From: Podospora pseudocomata
Lineage: Eukaryota > Ascomycota > Sordariomycetes > Sordariales > Podosporaceae
Assembly: GCF_035222375.1 (NCBI RefSeq)
Contig: NC_085890.1
Span: 3,100,001 to 3,164,000 of the forward strand
Length of the DNA: 64,000 bases
Reading direction: 5' to 3'
Made by a program: the position numbers and the translations under genes. The notes under the pieces were generated by a model, which was not told the origin of the DNA, ran no database searches, and saw nothing but the letters and a program-made list of their open reading frames with translations. Of the stretch, positions 1 through 11,962 are shown piece by piece (within the stretch, counting starts at the first letter, position 1; each line of letters opens with the position of its first letter).

Positions 1-1878
1 AAAGCTGGCGATCAGCCCCATGACACCAAACACCACGCAGAATACTAAGATATCGGTTAGCACAAAAGTTCAAGTGAGTCAACGTCTCAAAAGCAAAAAC
101 ACTTACACCAAACATTAACAAAGCTCCTCTCATAGGCCTTGAGCACAATATCCGCAATCTTCTCTGGCAACCCATCAATGGCGTCAAAGTTGGAGAGCAC
201 ATCTCTGATGATCTGCTCCTTGTCTGGCAGGTCAGGCAACTTGTCTCTCAGGGTGCTTTCCACAAAAGAGGCAATGAGAAGGGAAGCAGTGCTGACACCC
301 AGCAGGCTCCCGATGTTCATGCTGAGGTAGAACCCGGAAGTAGCCACCGCTACCTGGCTTGACTCAAGCCCTGATGTGAGCGCAATGAACGCTGCCGACA
401 GGGAGACACCAAAGCTAACACCAATGGGGAACCCATAGAAAGTCTCCCCCCAGTGTGTCACCCCCCGCCATCTCAAAAAGATGGCCAGAAAGCTGAGGTT
501 AGACAGGATAGCCGCAATGTTGGTGATGAGACGGTACAGTCCGGTCCGTTTAATGACATAGCCGCTGATGAGACTTCCAGCAACGGTGCCCAATGTCACG
601 ACAAGCAGTCGGAGGGAGGACGTGGTGTTGGTGTCGCTCATTGTCACGCGGAAGTAGAGCGGGATGGATGTGTAAAGCGCTACTTGAGCAGCTGTAAAAA
701 CGAACTGGATCGCGTAGGCTGATACAACATTCCGCTTCCGCAGCAGCCTCAGAGGGAAGATTGGTTCTCTTGACCAAAAGGCTTCCACCAAGAGAAAGAC
801 TACCAAGAATCCCAACCAAGTCGACATTGGCACCATGGCCATGGCGTTGTGGACCAGGTTTTCAGGGCCCTTTTCGATTTGGTCAAGAAATAGGAGCAAA
901 GACACATTGGCGATGGCCAAACTGGTTGATCCTGAGAGATCAATCCGTTTGAACTTGGCGTAGGCAGTCTCCTTGGTGGTTGTCGGATTCCGCCCAACTG
1001 CCTTTGTGTCTGGAGCAGTTGGCTTGGGGAACGACATCTTTGCCCAAATAAAGATGAGCCCTGTGAGGTTGAGAGGTACGTGGTACAGAAGAGCCCATCG
1101 CCAGTTTGTGCTATCAGAGATGATGCCGCCAAGGGAAGGACCCAAAGCTCTGCCGATCTGGTTGATGGCATAAACGTAGCCTCGCCAAACCGCAACCTCG
1201 CGCATGGGCACCAGGTCAACGATGAGGGTTGAGATGAGCACTGTAATGCCGGCATTGCCAATTCCGCAAAGAGACCTTCCCAGCAATAGACCCCAAAACG
1301 AGAAGCCAGCGCCTCTGATGTACCGGTTAGCCTTCACATTCTAGTAGAGAAAGCAGAGGGACATACTTACGCTATCGTTGCACCTACGCAGTAGCAGATG
1401 TATGCAAACAAGAGAAGTGGTTTCCGTCCATAGATATCACTCAGCTTTCCGTACAAAGGCTGCGCAGCAATGATGCCAATGATGTATGCGTTGATGATCC
1501 AACTCGCCGAACTTAGTTGTTCAAATTCGGATGCAATGTCTCGAAACATGGCCATCAAGATGGCACTATCGGAATTGACGAGAAAGACGCCTGTCGTAAG
1601 AGGCGTTGCGTTAGAATAGATTGGCGGTCTATCTCACGCAGTAACATACCAAGCAGAAGCACCAAATTCTTCTTCCATTGCCCGTTGTCCCAGCTCTGCT
1701 GTGATCCTACTGTGGAAGTCGGAGAGAGGTCCCCATCTGAAGCAGCCAAACCATCCTGTTCCTCGTTTGCAGCGGCATTCAGCGTTTCTGGAGAAAGGTT
1801 CAGGGTAGGCTGGCGCAACAGAGAGGTCCTCTCTCCGACATCATCTCGAATTTCTTCGTCCTCTATCCTATCGACCAT
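1..1878 (-). CDS. MFS transporter, VBA/Fnx1-like (partial, runs off left edge)
   Basis: Major facilitator transporter, probably a vacuolar or plasma-membrane exporter of the 14-helix DHA2 type related to Fnx1/VBA basic amino acid permeases. I read exons 1650-1878, 1371-1590, 107-1314 and <1-44 on the minus strand; all junctions keep frame and the introns are 45-106 nt. The start at 1878 precedes an acidic, soluble N-terminus of about 65 residues (MVDRIEDEE...), then the first helix. The MFS signature between helices 2 and 3 is visible as GKLSDIYGRKP, and a second loop motif reads RGYVYAINQIGRALGPSLGG. The last exon in the window encodes a hydrophobic helix (CVVFGVMGLIASF), so only the extreme C-terminus is missing. 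The substrate cannot be told from sequence. Family call is firm, subfamily less so. Confidence 0.88.
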
Positions 1879-3401
1879 CTTGGCGAAGTGGAGACGCGAG
1901 GGGGGGTGGTCAGTCGTCAACAAGGACGCAGGAGGTGAGGGAGGACAAATGCCGAAATAGAGCCCGCTTGCAGATGGCTTTCCAGCGACTTTGGGCGGGC
2001 GTTGCTTTAAGAGAATGCGGTGTCGGACCAAAATCAAGACACTGGGAGTGGAACAGAAACTTCGTGATTGAGATTGAGGTTGTGTCTGGTGCAACTGAGA
2101 CTGGAAGGAATCAGATAGATGGAAGGGTGAACACACCCAGCAAACGGGCCCCCAGGAGAGCCCCAAGCCAGCAAAGAACACAATGGCAATCGACACTCTC
2201 GGCGATATCCCTACAAGGTTGCCACCCGTGTGTGATGGGCCCGATTGCAAATCAAATCGCCCTGATCTCACTCACCCCACCGATAACAAAATAGGCTATC
2301 TATCTCTTTCCCTCTGGAATCTAACAACATGTGGACACGGGGCTTTCTGCCGGGGCCGTTCCTTCCATCTCATTCCTCTTCAGCAGGCAGGCAGGCAGAG
2401 AGCGCCACCTCACCGCCAACCCCTCCTCGTCGTGCCTTCCGTTGTCCATTGTCCTGATAAATGTGACCCACCTTATCCCGGTTTCTTTCGGAGCAACCAT
2501 ATTTTGGGACATGGGATTGCGTGCCAGTCGGTCCCTTTCCTCTTTCATCGCAAATGACGAAAAATAACAGGGCTCGACTGAGGTGTCTCGGCTGGATCCA
2601 GAAATCCGTCAGTCGATGACGGTGAAGAAGCAACTGTACCAAACACATGTCTCGCCAACCTCCCTTTCTGGAACCACGGCCACCACCATTGGCTACCTGC
2701 GGCCCAATGGCCCCCCATCCAGCACAGACCACAGCTCCATGTTCGGCAACCGGGGACCCAACAAATCGAATCGACCTCAGCGATGCCTGTGCAGATCTGA
2801 CCATCAAAGAATGGCCGAAGTCGCCGACCTCATCTGTGCGATACCTACGTTGGCAACCCCACCGTCTACTCCAAGCTGCCAAACTTGATGGCTCACGTCC
2901 AGTCACCGCCCGCAAATCAGCCTATCACGCCCAAACGCCTCGTGTCGATCCTCCTCCATCTGCCGCTGTCAATATGGCGCTTCCCGGGTTGACTCAGCTC
3001 ATGCAGGTTTGATGCCGTCCTCCATACTCGTCACTGTATCTTACCTCAACGAAACACGACTTGTGCGGCCACAGGAGGCCTGCATATCCAAGTCACGAAG
3101 TAGATCCCCAAGATCGCTGCGTTTGATGCCTGAACTGGCTGGTGACCGCCTCGCACCACGGAAAACACAGGAAAAGCTCAACAGTGGCTCTTTTGGCGCT
3201 TTCCCACCCCTATGACTCAGCTGGCGTATATTATAGCTGTTTTTCAAAGAGGTACAACACCAACCACACCACTGCGACCCAAATCCTCCCTACAAAAGAC
3301 CATTCTAGTTCGATAGCTAGGTCGCCGGTTTACCCTCCCTACGCAGCTTCTCACATCAGCAGTAACGCACTTTGCAAGCTCGAATCAGTCCGGTGACCAT
3401 C
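1879..3401. other. Intergenic region, no gene seen
   Basis: About 1.5 kb between the divergent MFS and methyltransferase genes. Open frames on both strands overlap each other and show no domain or consistent codon use, so I regard them as chance. It should hold the promoters and 5' leaders of both genes. No repeat was recognised. Confidence 0.5.
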
Positions 3402-4308
3402 ATGGGTGCCACTCCAGTTTCCGTGGAACACACCACGTACAACCCTGACGCCGTCTACCTCTCATGGGAAGTGGACGGGAAATTCGTGAGTAGGCCCCGT
3501 GCCCTTCCACCAACAGACAGGTGATCCAATGCCATGGCGCCTGTCAGTGGTCCGCCAAGGTCAGGTACTGATACGATGCACACAGTTCGGCGATGGGCGT
3601 GAAGTTGCCCTCCTCGAGTACATCTACGCTCGGCCGGATCTTGAGAATCTGAGAGGCAACCCCCAGAAGGTTCTGCAAGCCATCGACGATTACGGTCGGT
3701 CCGTCAGAGGTCTGATCAACATCGGGTCCATGAAAGGATCCATCGTTTGCGACATTATCGCTAGACACAGACCTGCAGTGGTACTCGAACTGGGCGGTTA
3801 CATTGGATACTCGGCCATTATGTTTGGACATGCCATGAGACAGGCTGGTGGAAAGCAGTACTACAGTGTCGAGAAGAGTCCTCTCTTTGCTGCTGTAGCC
3901 ACAAGCTTGATTGACCTCGCCGGCCTCAGAGACAATGTCAGGGTTGTGGTTGGGACGGGCGCGGAAGGAACTCGGCGCTTGTACGAGGAAGGGAAGATTT
4001 CTCGTGTCGATATGGCCTTCTTCGACCACTTCAAGCCAGCCTACACTGATGACCTCAAGCTATGTGAGCGGCTCGGTGTCGTAGGGCCGGGGACCCTGAT
4101 TGTGGCGGACAACATGGTGCTACCGGGGAACCCGCGTTATCTCGAGTGGGTGCATGCAAGTGTGGAAAGGAAGCGCGAGATGGACAAGGGGGCGGCCGAA
4201 AAGGGAAACCCAAACCTGCAGTATCGCAACCAATCTATCTCCAGTTGGGAACCATCTGGGCAGGAGGACGCGATGGAGATCACGGAATGCTATGGTATCG
4301 AGGAGTAG
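3402..4308 (+). CDS. Catechol O-methyltransferase-like enzyme
   Basis: SAM-dependent class I O-methyltransferase of the COMT type, which methylates a catechol hydroxyl using a bound divalent metal. Exons 3402-3485 and 3586-4308 give 268 residues; the intron (3486-3585) starts GTGAGT and ends ACACAG, and the frame is kept. The start is set by a short first exon (MGATPVSVEH...) that would be missed if only the long frame were read. SAM-binding motif I is LELGGYIGYSA (about residues 95-105). Further on, FFDHFKPAYTDDLK and GPGTLIVADNMV match the metal and substrate loops, including the Asp-Asn pair. Length is a little above the roughly 220-residue animal soluble form. The physiological substrate is unknown; fungal relatives may act on quinone or phenolic metabolites. 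Confidence 0.88.
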
Positions 4309-5114
4309 TGTAGTGTAGGAACCGACACAACCGTGACAGCCGCCATGTTTGAGATTACCCCACCTGCTCATCATGGCCATTGACCTATCATGATACGGAG
4401 GCGTTGCTGCAATGTGGTGGGCAGCGTGCGCATCATGCCATTCTTGTGCTTTTTGACAACCTGGTTACATCGGTTTCTCTCAGTCAGCCACAAAATGTCC
4501 ACATTCGGGGATACCATGCCGTCCACCGCGTCCAGCCCCGCTGATCGGTTCAGAGCTCTGGCTCGTGAGGGTTGCACGGGAGGGTTCAGGCCACACCGGG
4601 CCAGCCCGTGGCCCCTATTATTCACCGAGGGGACTGCGCCGCAGCCAATCGGAGCCAATCATCACTCAATTTCAACGACATATCCTACCTAGACATGGCT
4701 GGCTGCATCGATGGATCAATACAACTTCAATCATGCTCTTTGAGAGTGAATCAGCTGTATGTGCGGTGACCAAGGCCGGCTTCGTTATGTGCATCATTGC
4801 TTGCTATTGGAAGGGACTTGCCGGCCGAGACGATAGCTCAAGACAACGCCGTCATTTGATGCACTGTTGTAGCAGGGGATAGCATTATGGGCGATGATGA
4901 GCGCTCACTCCTGAGCTGAATTGAATGATTCGGGTAAGGGCAGTGCTCAAGCAAGCCGCCATAGCATACAGCGGAAGGATACCACGCCGAAGCGGACAAT
5001 TATTTGTCGTGCCCAAGTATATAACGCTATCTGAGGATAGGTACCTGACAGCCTCCAGTCCAATAACGCAGTTTCTGGACTGCAATTTCGTCCTACCTAC
5101 CGCATGCGTTCACC
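4309..5114. other. Intergenic region upstream of the multicopper oxidase
   Basis: About 800 bp with no convincing gene. The short plus-strand frames lack domain signals. It should contain the 3' end of the methyltransferase transcript and the oxidase promoter, including the TATA-like site listed separately. Confidence 0.5.
5018..5024 (+). promoter_or_regulatory. TATA-like element before multicopper oxidase
   Basis: The heptamer TATATAA lies about 90 bp upstream of the oxidase ATG, a plausible distance for a core promoter with a short leader. It rests on motif and position only. Confidence 0.35.
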
Positions 5115-7884
5115 ATGAAGGCAGCTTCGGTATGGACGAGTATCGTCCAAGTCTTCAACTTCTTCACCTTCCCTTCCCCCGGCGGCGACAGCGCTGTTTC
5201 TTCCCAGAAGCCTCTCATCCCGCACACAGACCCTGAGCAGCCGCAATTCGTGACAGCCAAGATTATTCCCATCACCAAGAATGAATTTGGTGAGTATTAT
5301 CATGGAGACAGGCTCATGGTTCAGGAGTATTCCAGTGGCATGGTCTACCATCCTGATGACTACAAGGATGTGCCGCTCCGCACGGGCGGCGTGGAGAGGT
5401 CGTTTATGTACAAGGAGCATCCTATTGTGGGGACGCCAAAGAATGGTCAGGAGGGTGAGGAGGGGGGGTTGAATTGTCATTATCCCTACATGAAGAATTG
5501 GCAGCCGTGTTATGGGCCGGAGAACAGGACTTGTTGGTTGGAGGCTACGGATGGGAGTGGGAAGAGGATTGATATTGATACGGATTATGAGAATGCTTCT
5601 CTTGTGCCGTTTGGGAAGACGAGATATGTGAGTGCTAAGTTTTCAACATGTATCGGGAAGGTGCTGACTGATGGTGACCATAGTACCACTTTGACATATC
5701 TGAGGAGCCGATATCTCCTGATGGCATGACGATGGAGCATGGGAAGGTCTTTCAGAGGAGGTATCCCGGACCGTGGATTGGTAAGTTGTGTTCCAGAGAT
5801 TGGAAGACGAATGTACTAACACATGGAACAGAGGCATGCTGGGGCGATACTATCGGTGAAAAGACACCATCACTCATTGAGAATCGACTCTAGCTAACCA
5901 GTACAGAGGTGACAATCAAGAATAACCTCCGATGGAACGGCACCTCGGTAAGCTCTTCTCCGTTTTAAGCACAGGGCGGCCATTAACTCCTCACTCAGGT
6001 TCACTGGCATGGCATCCGCCAGTGGGAGACATTCCAGTTTGACGGTGTCAATGGCATCACTGAATGCCCCATCGCACCCGGGGAGACCTTCACTTATCGG
6101 TTCCGAGCACTTCAGTACGGATCAGCCTGGTATCACAGGTAAGTCTCCCACCACCTGTCCTATCCTTTGAGCAACCACTAACCATCACCAGCCATTACTC
6201 CCTCCAGTACGGAGACGGCCTTCTCGGCCCTATCACAATCTACGGCCCATCAACCGCCCAATTTGGAGCTAACGAGGCATTCCGCCCCCTGCTTCTCTCC
6301 GACTGGAATCACCGCAGCGTCTTTGAGGACTGGCCTCTGATGATGTCAACCGGTGTCGCTCCTGAAATGACAAATATCCTGATCAATGGCACTGGCCAGT
6401 TCGGTTGGGGCCCCAAGCCAGAAAAGTACACCATCTGGCTTGACGAAGGACAGGCGCACATGTTGATCTTGGTTAATACCGCTGTTGATACCACCTTTGT
6501 TTTTTCTATTGACAACCACACCTTGGAGGTCATTGAGGCGGACTTTGTTCCCATCAAGCCGTACAACACGACACACATCAAGATTGGGATCGGCAAGTTC
6601 TTTTTGAGACTCACTAATGGCTGAAGGAGACTTACTAACACAACGGTGAAGGCCAGCGCTACCATGTTCTTGTCCATGGACACGAAAATGGGTACAAGAC
6701 GGAGAGATACGGCAACTACTGGATGAGAGCCACCCCTGCTCGAAAGTGCTCCAAGTTTGCGTTCGGTCCAGACGAGCAAATGGGCATTGTTCGGTACAAC
6801 AGGACCATGCCGCCCAGGGGCTGGCAAGACCCTCTCTCGGAGCCGTCTCTGTACGATACCATGTGTGCGGATGAGCCCTATGACAAGTTGGTGCCCTGGA
6901 GGCCGTGGACAGTGGGCGATCCTGTCAATATCGGTACGTATACTTCTCTTCCATACAGTTCAACCTTCGCCTGGCTGACGTGGAACTAGATCCCAAGGTT
7001 GAAGACCCGTACACGCTCCCGAACAACTCACAGTACATCTTCAACGTCGGTATGATCAGCTCTGGCGGACCTAACAGCTCCATGCCGTACATCCCCAACG
7101 ACAAAGCATACGTCAGTCTCTTTCTTTCGCTTTCAATCCTCTAATCTCTAACCACCCCCTATAGACCCGCTGGATGATGCACGAAGCCCCCTTTCGCATC
7201 AATTTTTCCGACCCGACCCTCCTCGCCCTGGATCGCATCAATGAGCTCATCGACAAGCCCTACCTTGACGTGGTCACACTCCCCAATGCCACCGATGACC
7301 AATGGGTCTGGATGGTAATCACGGCCCCAGACAAGATCCCGCAGGAAGGTGGTAGAATCTTCTTCCCTGCTGCTCACCCCATGCACTTGCACGGTCACGA
7401 CTTTGCCCTGCTGAGGCAGAGCAAAAAGAACTGGTATGATGACTTGGAGATTGGCCATGAAGGGGAGGGGAGGTGGTTCACGCCGGATAAGCTGAATTGC
7501 AGGAATGACAAGTTGAAGTGTGATAACCCGCCTAGGAGGGATGTGGTGCTGTTGCCGGCGACGGGATATGTGATTATTGCTTTCAAGGCGGACAATCCGG
7601 GGTGAGTCTTTCCTTGCCATAACAACCCAGGGTCTGCTGTGTTTAGCTGACTTGATGTGAACAGAATCTGGATTTTACATTGTCATATCGCCTTCCATGC
7701 CTCGTCCGGGTTGGCGATTCAGATTATTGAGAACAAGGAGAGGATCCCCGAGATTTTGGGGAGGCACGGGGGCAGGGAGGCGATTGAGGAGAGCTGTGAG
7801 AGCTGGAGGGCGTGGCAGAGCAATCCGATTAATCATTGGGATTGGCATCATCCGGACCATTTTCAGGATGATAGTGGTGTTTGA
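5115..7884 (+). CDS. Laccase-like multicopper oxidase (ten exons)
   Basis: Oxidises phenolic substrates while reducing oxygen to water. I read exons 5115-5627, 5684-5780, 5832-5855, 5907-5947, 5999-6138, 6192-6592, 6652-6933, 6990-7111, 7165-7601 and 7665-7884, which sum to exactly 758 codons plus stop. All four copper motifs are present: [24 protein letters not shown] and [12 protein letters not shown], the last implying a Leu axial position at type 1 copper. The protein ends DDSGV, matching the DSG(L/I/V) C-terminal plug of ascomycete laccases. The part before the usual laccase start (NRTCW...IDTDYE) is about 130 residues longer than normal, and the N-terminus is only weakly hydrophobic, so a signal peptide is doubtful. 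The intron after 6592 begins GC instead of GT. Substrate and location are unknown. Confidence 0.9.
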
Positions 7885-8081
7885 GTGGAGACTCATGAAG
7901 AGCTTATGTCCGGGTGGGATGTCAGGCACTAGGTAGGTAATGTGGATGATGAGGGCAAGTAACACGCATGGCTCAGCAGGTCTTAATGGGCTGTCTTTGT
8001 TTGACACACGACAAACAAGCCGCACAAGTATGTAGCCTTTAGCACAAACCAACCACTCGTTTTTCGTCAAGTTGAACATCA

Positions 8082-9384
8082 TTATGCCGCCGGCGGTACC
8101 TCTGCGTCATCCCACAAGCTAGCCAACAGCTTCCTATCTCCCGTCCATGGCTCCCTCGCATGCTGCACGGCGTAATTCTATTCTCATGTCAGCCCACTTT
8201 CCACCAAAGCCCTCTTCCAAGAAAGATACCCACATCAATCAACACCACATCCCCCCTCTCCCAGCTAACCATCGCCCGACTCCTCTGTATAAACTCCACC
8301 GCCGAATCGAGATACTCCCTAGGAATCTCACTCCCATCGCCATACTATTATCCATTAGCTGCATCCCCTTTTTCATCGCCTGCCAAAACTTACAAAACAA
8401 GGCGGAATATACTCCCCCCTCCCATTCCTATACGGATGTTCCAACGTCCCCTCCCTTATCGCGTTCAAAAACCTCGAAACGCAGTTATTAAAAAACATCT
8501 CCTCCCCTGTGTGCGGATGGGTCCTTATCCCGGGTAGCACCTGCCACACTCTCAGGTCTCCAAGTTGGTTGTCAGGGGAAATATTCTCCCATTCCCATTT
8601 TGCTGTCGGTAGGCGGCGGATCTCGGCTTCGACTTTTGAGCGGATGATGTGAATGGGGTCGATGTCGAGGACAGTTCGGCCGTAGGCTTGGAGGGGGGTT
8701 GTGCCCGGGGAGTTTGTGGGTTGGTGGGAGGGGTGGAAGAGTTGGTATTTCAGGCCCAGACGGCGGAGGGAAGAGATGAATTCGGGGCGGTGGGTTGTGA
8801 GGTGGGCGAGGAGTGGGGAGGAGAGGTTGAGAGGGGTTTCGCCTCCTGGTAGATACAGGTCAGCTGGGGGACAACGGGAGGAGGGATGGATAGGGGTTAA
8901 AAGGGGGGAGTGGTGTTGGTGGGGAGAGGTTGGGTCGAAACATACCAGTCTCTGGGGCCTCAGCACAGTAGAAGAATACATAAGAGGGAAAGTGTGGGCT
9001 TAGTCCAAACTCGTTATGAGGAAAAATTGGCATGGTGTTTGGGCCTTCGTTTGCTGTTGCTACGTTCGGAGCGAGAACTGTTCGGCGGACTGGGTTGCCA
9101 ATGTCTTCGTGCGGTGCGAAGCCAAAGGCGTGGGCGAATTGGGAGAACTCATCTGCGGATTTGAGGTTGAGGTTTTGGAAGCAGATTGCGCCGTGTTTGT
9201 TCAGCAACGACCTGATTTCACCAGAGGCTGTGAGCTTCTTGATTTCGGAAATAACATCGTCTATTGAAGAGGTTTGGTCTGTTCTGCTGAGCGAATAGGG
9301 GAACTGTGAAGATGGTGGGTAGGGGGCAGGGAGATCAACTGATAGCTCGTAGTGAGCTGGTCGAAGAATATCAACGGTTGCCAT
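8082..9384 (-). CDS. TauD/TfdA-family Fe(II)/2-oxoglutarate dioxygenase-like protein
   Basis: Member of the clavaminate synthase-like superfamily, which hydroxylates small molecules using iron and 2-oxoglutarate. Exons on the minus strand are 8946-9384, 8394-8845, 8234-8344 and 8082-8177, giving 365 residues. The iron-binding HxD/E pair is seen as FPHNEFGLSP, and the distal His and Arg as IDNYAVQHAREPW near the C-terminus. The third intron uses GTGGGT, the only donor that restores the IDNY motif. The N-terminus has no signal peptide or helix, so a cytosolic enzyme is likely. The start at 9384 is the first ATG of the frame. It ends about 200 bp from the laccase stop (convergent genes). The substrate is unknown; many fungal relatives sit in secondary metabolism, but no cluster is visible here. 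Confidence 0.85.
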
Positions 9385-10135
9385 CTTGAGTTATGTCTCA
9401 AACTGAAGTCAAAACAAGCTGTGGCGTTCTTGGGGCTGCATTGGCAAACGTTGTGACGAGGTGGTGGTGGCAGTCACATCGTAACCCATGCGCCCACAAC
9501 TTCCCCGGATCCTTTTAACATGGAATTTTTTCATAGTTTCATGAATGCCAACCCCCATATCCTTTTGCGTGATCGCGTCCAAAAAAGTGTCAGCAGCACC
9601 GGTGTTTGTAGTGTGGTGATCAAGACGCAAGTCGATGGCGCAACGGCATCCCTGTAAGCACGACTCTCCTCCAGCGACTCCACTTCACTGCATCTTGTTC
9701 GTCCACCACGTCTCTCGCCGGAGGAGGGTAGCTATTCCCGGACAGACTACCGGGTGTGTTGCAGTGATAAAACCAGTCCCATTGAGACCTACCGGCCTGT
9801 TGGTTCCAAGTTCATCATCAACACACCTCATCACGACATCCTGTCAAGAGGGCGACTACGCCAGTTCTGCTCGATAACCCCCCCAAACCCCCCATTAACC
9901 CCCACATGGCCAAGTAAAATATCGATAGGGAAACCAGCTAGCGGGAGACGGTGATCACTTACCGCTGCAGTCGAGCTGCCAGATCCAGACGGTTGAATTG
10001 CAGATTCTGCGCGTGGCGAGATGCATAAAGACGGGGTGTCGCTCGCTGGTCGGGGTTGAATCTGTATCCTCTCATCACTCATCGTCAAGAGCTGTTTCTT
10101 CTGGGTTCAAACACTCAGACAGAATCTCAGTCAAG
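9385..10135. other. Intergenic region, divergent promoter area
   Basis: About 750 bp between the divergent dioxygenase and UNC93-like genes. A plus-strand frame entering from 9998 is simply the leader of the downstream gene in another frame. No repeat or RNA gene seen. Confidence 0.5.
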
Positions 10136-11657
10136 ATGTCCACCGCCGAGCAGGACCAAAAAGTTATCAACGATGGGGCCGTGATCGAGTCCCAAGGCGA
10201 GCAGACGAAGCCTGTTTCGTGGTTCACGAGATGGTATCGCAGTCCTCTGTTCAACGTCATCATTGTCGGTCTCATCTCTTTTACCCAACCTGGTATTTGG
10301 AGTGCCCTGAACAACACAGGTGCTGGCGGTCAGCAAGAACCCTACCTTGTCAACGCCTCCAACTCTCTGACTTTCGGGTATGTCCCCTGTTCCACCTCAC
10401 CTCACCCCTTGACCAACTTGCTAACCTCCCCACAGTATCATGGTCTTCGGCTGCCCCCTCTTCGGAATCCTCGCCAACAAAATCGGCGTCAAAAAGGTCC
10501 TCATCATCGGTACCCTCGGTTACGCCCCCTACTCGGCCTCGCTCTACGTCAACAACCGCTACGGCACGGAATGGTTCGTCCTCTTCGGCGGCGTAACCTG
10601 CGGCATCGCCGCCTCTGCCCTCTGGGCCTCGGAAGGCGCCATCGCCCTCGGCTACGGCGACATCAAAGATCGGGGCAAGTTCACCGGCATCTGGCTCGGC
10701 CTCCGCGAACTCGGCCAGCTCATCGGCTCCTCCATCCAAATGTCTCTCAACGCGGGCAAGGACTCGTCCACAAGAGGCAAAGTAGGATACACCACCTACC
10801 TCGTCCTCATCGCCCTCCAATGCCTCGGTCTCCCATTATCCTTCCTGTTATCCCCACCCCAAAAGGTCATCCGAAGCGACGGGACATCCCCAAGAGACCC
10901 AACCATAGGCAAGACCTTCCGGGAAGAAACCCGCAAGATCTGGGCGTTGATGAAGCGCAAGCAAATGTACCTTCTCATCCCCATCCTCGTCGGCTTCCAA
11001 TGGAACACGACCTACCTCGGGATCTACATGACGAAATACTTCTCCGTCCGCGCCCGCGCCCTCGGCTCTCTCACCGCCGGCATCGCCGCCACATTCGCCA
11101 ACATCTTTTGGGGGTGGTTCTACGACCTGAAATGCTTCTCCCGTCCAACCCTCGCCAAGATCTGCTGGGCTTCCTTTGTTGTTCTCATGCTTGGGTCATT
11201 CGGCTGGCAGGTCTCCAACGAGAAGTTATACGGCGACTCCAACCCCCGCATCACCCTCGACTGGGACCTCCCCGGGTTCGGGAGGGGTTTCGCCAGCATG
11301 GTCATGCTCCGGTTCTTGAACGAGAGCCACTACATGTTTGTGTACTGGATCGTGGGGGCCTTCTTTGACGACATTGAGACTCTGACGCTGGCGGTGAGCA
11401 TTGTCCGGACGTTTGAGAGTGTGGGGTCTTGCATTTCGTTTGGTATCGGTGCTGCTAAGGTGCCGCCTATGGTCAACCTCGTCATCTCGTTTGCCATGTT
11501 TGGGTTCACCATTCCGGCGACGTCGGCGGTGGTGTTTATGGTGCCGGAGAGGCCGATTGACTTGCGCAAGGTCGAGGCTGGTGGGATTTCGGAGGGTGAC
11601 ACTGGCAGTGTGGGTGCGAGTGAGGATTTTGATGAGAAGAGGGCTGTCAAGGCTTGA
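10136..11657 (+). CDS. UNC93-like MFS membrane protein
   Basis: Multi-pass membrane protein of the UNC-93/DUF895 branch of the major facilitator fold, 487 residues from exons 10136-10377 and 10436-11657. The intron (GTATGT...CACAG) is 58 nt and keeps frame. Family-typical stretches are QPGIWSALNNTGAGGQQEPY near residue 50, the helix after the intron (MVFGCPLFGILANKIGVKK), WASEGAIALGYG in mid-protein, and FNESHYMF-like sequence (LNESHYMFVYWIVGAFFDD). About 11-12 hydrophobic segments are visible. Soluble tails are hydrophilic (N-terminal 35 residues, acidic C-terminus). Fungal members are of unknown transport activity. A long overlapping frame on the same strand is a shadow caused by C-rich third positions. 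Confidence 0.88.
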
Positions 11658-11858
11658 GCAAAATGAGTTGATGATGTGTATGATGATGTTGGGGCGGATC
11701 TCCAAATATGAGATGATAATGATGAGCAACTGTTGCGCATAGATAGTCATAGATACCCAGGCTTTTGAGGCCTCGTTAGCAAAAGTAATAACGCCAATAG
11801 CAACTGATGAAGGATGCAAAAATTTCCATGTTCCATAGGAGGGAAATGTCAAAAGATA

Positions 11859-11962
11859 CACCCGACGTGGGACTCGAACCCACAGCCTTAAGATGTCAAT
11901 CACTTCTGAAGATCCAGAGGAATTGTTAGAAGTCTTACGCGCTACCATTGCGCTAGCCGGGC
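11859..11962 (-). tRNA. tRNA-Arg (anticodon TCT) with a 32-nt intron
   Basis: Read 5' to 3' on the minus strand: acceptor GCCCGGC pairs with GTCGGGT through two G-U pairs; D arm GCGC-AATGGTA-GCGC; anticodon stem TAAGA/TCTTA; T arm GTGGG-TTCGAGT-CCCAC. The anticodon loop is CTTCTAA with anticodon TCT (Arg, codons AGA/AGG). A 32-nt intron sits one base 3' of the anticodon, the canonical place, and contains AGAAG, able to pair with the anticodon as tRNA splicing requires. The CCA end is not encoded. Internal A and B boxes are present within the D and T arms. Confidence 0.93.

Noticed and set aside
9998-11368. 456-codon open frame overlapping the UNC93-like gene in another frame
   Set aside because: Its translation is Arg/Pro/His-rich low-complexity, as expected when C-rich third positions of the real gene are read out of frame. 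The real frame has membrane helices and a clean intron.
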